Positions 13,886 through 16,386 of a DNA stretch of 16,386 nt are shown here, one piece after another (the first letter of the stretch is position 1; every line of letters starts with the position of its first letter). Under the pieces are notes generated by a model. That model was not told the DNA's origin, did not search any database, and saw only the letters and a program-made list of their open reading frames with translations. Made by a program: the position numbers and the translations under genes. Source of the DNA: an uncultured bacterium (GTDB taxonomy: Bacteria; Bacillota; Clostridia; Oscillospirales; Oscillospiraceae); NCBI GenBank assembly GCA_949286295.1, contig CASECK010000007.1, positions 1 to 16,386 of the forward strand. Reading direction: 5' to 3'.

Positions 13886-14797
13886 ATGAAGGTGGAGCGG
13901 CTTATCGGCATTCTGTCCATCCTGCTCCAGCGGGAGAAGGTCACCGCCCCGGAGCTGGCGGAGCAGTTCGAGGTGTCCCGGCGGACCATCCAGCGGGACG
14001 TGGAAGCCCTGTGCCGGGCGGGCATCCCCATTGCCACCGCCCAGGGGGCGGGAGGCGGCATCTCTATCATGGAGGGCTACCGGGTGGACCGGACGGTGCT
14101 CACCGCCCCGGAGATGGGGGCCATCCTGGCGGGGCTGCGAAGTTTGGACAGCGTCAGCGGTACCCGGCGCTACGCCCAGCTGATGGAGAAGCTGTCCGCC
14201 GGGGCTGCCGCTCTGGTGTCCGGCGGGTCCCATATGCTCATCGACCTCTCCTCCTGGTACAAGACCAGCCTGCCGCCGAAAATCGAACTCATCCAGGGGG
14301 CGATTGAGCAGCACCGCGTCCTCCGCTTTGCCTACTTCTCCCCCCGGGGGGAGTCGGCCCGGACCGTGGAGCCCTACTACCTGGTGTTTCACTGGTCGGC
14401 CTGGTATGTGTGGGGCTGGTGCCGGAGTCGGGAGGATTTTCGCCTGTTCAAGCTCAACCGCATGACGGACCTGGCCGCCGGGGAGGCCTTCGAGCCCCGT
14501 CCCGCTCCCCTGCCCGACCTGGCCCCGGAGCGCATTTTCCCGGCAAAGTACTTTGTCACCGTCCTCTTTGACCCCACCTGCCGCTGGCGGCTGGTGGAGG
14601 AGTACGGGGCGGACTGCTTCACCGCGGAGCCGGACGGCCGGCTGCGCTTCACCAGCAGCTTCCCCGACGCGGACAGCGCGCTCAGCTGGGCGCTCACCTT
14701 TGGGGACCGGGAGGAGCTGATGGAGCCGCAAGAATTGCGGGAGCAACGGGGAACACTGGCCGAGGCCCTGGCCCGGCGTTACCGAAAGGGAGATTAG
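13886..14797 (+). CDS. WYL-domain transcriptional regulator with N-terminal winged HTH
   Basis: A 303-residue DeoR/YafY-type regulator. Residues 1-60 are the winged helix-turn-helix (ERLIGILSILLQREKVTAPELAEQFEVSRRTIQRDVEALCRAGIPI followed by the glycine wing GAGGG). Residues about 140-215 are the WYL domain (the family's ligand-binding Sm-like fold), with LRFAYFS..GE..RTVEPYYLVF and WYVWGWC..R.DFRLFKLNRM visible. The last ~80 residues form the WCX region. The ATG at 13886 has a weak GGAAAGG upstream. It is the first gene of a four-gene set; the TfoX-domain gene starts one base after its stop. Such regulators usually control adjacent genes and themselves. Confidence 0.94.
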   Translation: MKVERLIGILSILLQREKVTAPELAEQFEVSRRTIQRDVEALCRAGIPIATAQGAGGGISIMEGYRVDRTVLTAPEMGAILAGLRSLDSVSGTRRYAQLMEKLSAGAAALVSGGSHMLIDLSSWYKTSLPPKIELIQGAIEQHRVLRFAYFSPRGESARTVEPYYLVFHWSAWYVWGWCRSREDFRLFKLNRMTDLAAGEAFEPRPAPLPDLAPERIFPAKYFVTVLFDPTCRWRLVEEYGADCFTAEPDGRLRFTSSFPDADSALSWALTFGDREELMEPQELREQRGTLAEALARRYRKGD

Positions 14798-14798
14798 C

Positions 14799-15119
14799 AT
14801 GGCGTCTCATCAGGACTTTGTGGACTATGTGGCCGGGCAGCTGCGGGAGGCTGGCATCATCCGCAGCCGGAAGATGTTCGGCGATTACGGCCTCTACTGC
14901 GACGGCATCTTTTTCGCCGTCATCTGCGACGACCAGTTCTTTGTGAAGGTCACCCCGGCGGGGGAGGCGGCCTTCCCCCACCTCCCCAAGGCCCCGCCCT
15001 ACGAGGGGGCAAAAGATTACTTTTGGGTGGAGGATGTGGACAGCCGGGAGGCCATGACCGCCCTCACCCGCCTGACCTGCCTGGCCCTTCAGGCCCAGCC
15101 CAAGAAAGGACGGAAATGA
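14799..15119 (+). CDS. TfoX/Sxy N-terminal domain protein
   Basis: A 106-residue stand-alone TfoX N-terminal domain. The signature RSRKMFGDYGLYCDGIFFAVICDDQFFVKV at residues 22-51 and the later YFWVEDVDSREAM are typical. Proteobacterial TfoX has an additional C-terminal domain and induces competence; single-domain Firmicutes versions have no known function and competence should not be assumed. A ribosome binding site (GGGAG) lies within the end of the WYL gene, and the spacing to the WYL stop is one base. Its stop overlaps the next start (ATGA). Confidence 0.92.
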   Translation: MASHQDFVDYVAGQLREAGIIRSRKMFGDYGLYCDGIFFAVICDDQFFVKVTPAGEAAFPHLPKAPPYEGAKDYFWVEDVDSREAMTALTRLTCLALQAQPKKGRK

Positions 15120-15790
15120 CCATGGCCTTTGACTATAAGAAGGAATACCGGGAGTTCTATCTGCCTCCCAAAACGCCGGGCCTCATTGCCGTGCCCGCCA
15201 TGAACTTTTTGGCGGTGCGGGGGAAGGGCGACCCCAACGAGGAGGGCGGCGCCTACCAGCAGGCCCTGGGGATGCTCTACGCGGTGGCCTTCACCATCAA
15301 AATGAGCAAGCTGGGCAAGCATAAACTGGAGGGCTACTTCGACTATGTGGTGCCGCCCCTGGAGGGCCTGTGGTGGCAGGAGGGCCGCCAGGGGGTGGAC
15401 TACGCCCGGAAGAATGCGTTCCAGTGGGTCTCCCTCATCCGCCTGCCGGAGTTTGTGACGGAAGAGGTCTTTTCCTGGGCCGTCCGGGAGGCCGCGGAGA
15501 AGAAGCAGCGGGACTTCTCGGCGGTGGAGTTCTTCCCCTGGGAGGAGGGCCTGTGCGTCCAGTGTATGCACCTGGGCCCTTACGATAACGAGCCCGCCAC
15601 CGTGGCGGCCATGGAGGAATACGCCCGGGCACAGGGGTGCGAGCTGGATTTCCGTCAGGGCCGGTTCCACCACGAGCTCTATCTGAGCGACGTGCGGCGG
15701 ACCAAGCCGGAAAAGCGGAAGACCGTCCTCCGCCTGCCGGTGCGGAGGTGCTGTCCTTCGGACACTGGTGCGGAAGAGAAAAAGGGGTGA
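15116..15790 (+). CDS. GyrI-like small-molecule-binding domain protein
   Basis: A 224-residue protein of the GyrI-like (AraC effector-binding-like, SOUL-fold) family, cytoplasmic, without a DNA-binding domain. Typical segments are the N-terminal YKKEYREFYLPPKTPGLIAVPAMNFLAVRGKGDPN, the KLGKHKLEGYFDYVVPPLEGLWW region and the CMHLGPYDNEPATVAAM segment. The family ends near R-KTVLRLPV, so the last ~15 residues (CCPSDTG...) are an unusual extension. The start at 15116 overlaps the TfoX stop by ATGA; an ATG at 15122 is an equally plausible start six bases later. It is thought to bind hydrophobic or drug-like ligands; the ligand here is unknown. Confidence 0.9.
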   Translation: MTMAFDYKKEYREFYLPPKTPGLIAVPAMNFLAVRGKGDPNEEGGAYQQALGMLYAVAFTIKMSKLGKHKLEGYFDYVVPPLEGLWWQEGRQGVDYARKNAFQWVSLIRLPEFVTEEVFSWAVREAAEKKQRDFSAVEFFPWEEGLCVQCMHLGPYDNEPATVAAMEEYARAQGCELDFRQGRFHHELYLSDVRRTKPEKRKTVLRLPVRRCCPSDTGAEEKKG

Positions 15791-15794
15791 GGTT

Positions 15795-16199
15795 ATGGCG
15801 ACTTCCAGGGTGACCGTCCACTTTCCCTGCCCGGTGGAGCGGGTGTGGCAGGTGGTGACCGACCTTTCCCACACCGCCTGGCGCAGTGATTTGGCCCGGG
15901 TGGAGGTGCTGGACGAGTCCCACTTTATCGAGCACACAACGAGCGGCTATGCCACAAATTTCACCGTCACAGCCTGGGAGCCGCCCCACCGCTGGGCCTT
16001 CACCATGGAAAACGGCAACATGACCGGCTCCTGGGAGGGAATTTTCGAGGCAGCGGAGGGCGACGCCCGGCTCCATTGCACCGAGACCGTCAATGCCAAG
16101 CGCTGGTGGATGCGCCCCTTTGTCCCCGGCTACCTGAAGCGGCAGCAGAGGCGGTATCTGGATGACCTGCGGCGGGAATTGACCGGACGGGCGGACTGA
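15795..16199 (+). CDS. SRPBCC-fold (START/polyketide-cyclase-like) protein
   Basis: A 134-residue protein with a helix-grip ligand-binding fold: ATSRVTVHFPCPVERVWQVVTDLSHTAWRSDLARVEVLD opens the domain, TNFTVTAWEPPHRWAFTMEN and GSWEGIFE are central strands, and a long C-terminal helix (YLKRQQRRYLDDLRREL) closes it. The start is the ATG at 15795, four bases after the GyrI-like gene stop, with GGTGAGG upstream; the earlier in-frame ATG at 15768 lies inside that gene. It is the last gene of the WYL operon and adds a second ligand-binding module. Substrate unknown. Confidence 0.9.
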   Translation: MATSRVTVHFPCPVERVWQVVTDLSHTAWRSDLARVEVLDESHFIEHTTSGYATNFTVTAWEPPHRWAFTMENGNMTGSWEGIFEAAEGDARLHCTETVNAKRWWMRPFVPGYLKRQQRRYLDDLRRELTGRAD

Positions 16200-16226
16200 T
16201 TGAGAAGCGCCGGAGTGTGATAGAAT
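16200..16226 (+). promoter_or_regulatory. Weak promoter before the DUF3781-type gene
   Basis: TTGAGA, a short 15-nt spacer, and TAGAAT preceded by TG (extended -10). It starts immediately after the SRPBCC gene stop, suggesting that the last gene is a separate unit. Confidence 0.5.
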
Positions 16227-16261
16227 AAGAACCACAAATTGGAAGCTGAGGGTAAGAAAAA

Positions 16262-16386
16262 ATGGCAGATAAAAAGAGATTGCTTGATAATCTTGATAAA
16301 ATCCATACAACCGAAATGGGAATGGATAGAATTAAAAGAAACCTAAACATAGATTCAGCAGATGTTGTGGAGTATTGCAAAAGTAA
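16262..16386 (+). CDS. DUF3781-type protein, 5' part only
   Basis: The first 41 codons (MADKKRLLDNLDKIHTTEMG..., then RIKRNLNIDSADVVEYCKS) match the start of the small DUF3781 family, whose members are found in Firmicutes and have no known function. A GAGGG ribosome binding site lies about 9 nt before the ATG. The gene is truncated by the window end. Its base composition and codon use (AAA, GAT, AAT, ATA) are strikingly AT-rich against the GC-rich operon it follows, which points to recent acquisition. Confidence 0.75.
   Translation, partial: MADKKRLLDNLDKIHTTEMGMDRIKRNLNIDSADVVEYCKS

Overview
The window reads as chromosomal DNA of a high-GC, low-redundancy gut Firmicute, most likely an Oscillospiraceae-type clostridium (Flavonifractor/Pseudoflavonifractor-like). 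The basis is the rplU-prp-rpmA-obg order, an L27 with the Firmicutes-specific cleavable N-terminal extension, a ThrR/PheB-type ACT regulator ahead of hom, a lysC with a Bacillus-like internal start, sigma-A promoters with 17-bp spacers, and strong AGGAGG ribosome binding sites. The genus is inference.

Layout. Positions 1-2840 (minus strand): a ribosome and GTPase operon, rplU (L21), prp (the L27-processing cysteine protease), rpmA (L27), an attenuator-like terminator, a DUF296/PPC-domain protein and obg. obg runs off the left edge, probably missing only its last few codons. A plus-strand gene of unknown function (2970-3347) follows from its own promoter. Positions 3399-6520 (minus): thrR-hom-lysC, the entry to threonine/lysine biosynthesis with its probable regulator first; lysC carries a well-formed internal start for a separate beta subunit. 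Positions 6628-9600 (minus): a class A penicillin-binding protein with a hexapeptide-repeat tail. Positions 9666-10310 (plus): a small acidic DUF1292 protein and then a ~200-nt structured RNA, best explained as 6S RNA, ending in a strong terminator.

Positions 10359-13700 (minus): a BcgI-like restriction-modification locus. The upstream gene fuses a PD-(D/E)xK nuclease to an N6-adenine methyltransferase; the downstream gene is a two-repeat specificity (S) subunit. The S frame has no acceptable start codon of its own. Instead the methyltransferase gene ends on the slippery heptamer A_AAA_AAA directly before its TAA stop, followed after 5 nt by a 12-bp hairpin, and a -1 frameshift leads exactly into the S frame. 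This is a textbook -1 programmed frameshift signal; it predicts two products, a 683-aa RM protein and a ~1049-aa RM-S fusion. It is the most interesting feature in the window.

Positions 13508-13885 are a regulatory intergenic region with divergent promoters and inverted repeats. Positions 13847-16199 (plus): a tightly packed operon of a WYL-domain regulator, a TfoX N-terminal-domain protein, a GyrI-like small-molecule-binding protein and an SRPBCC-fold protein. The window ends in the first 41 codons of an AT-rich DUF3781-type gene, which looks compositionally foreign.
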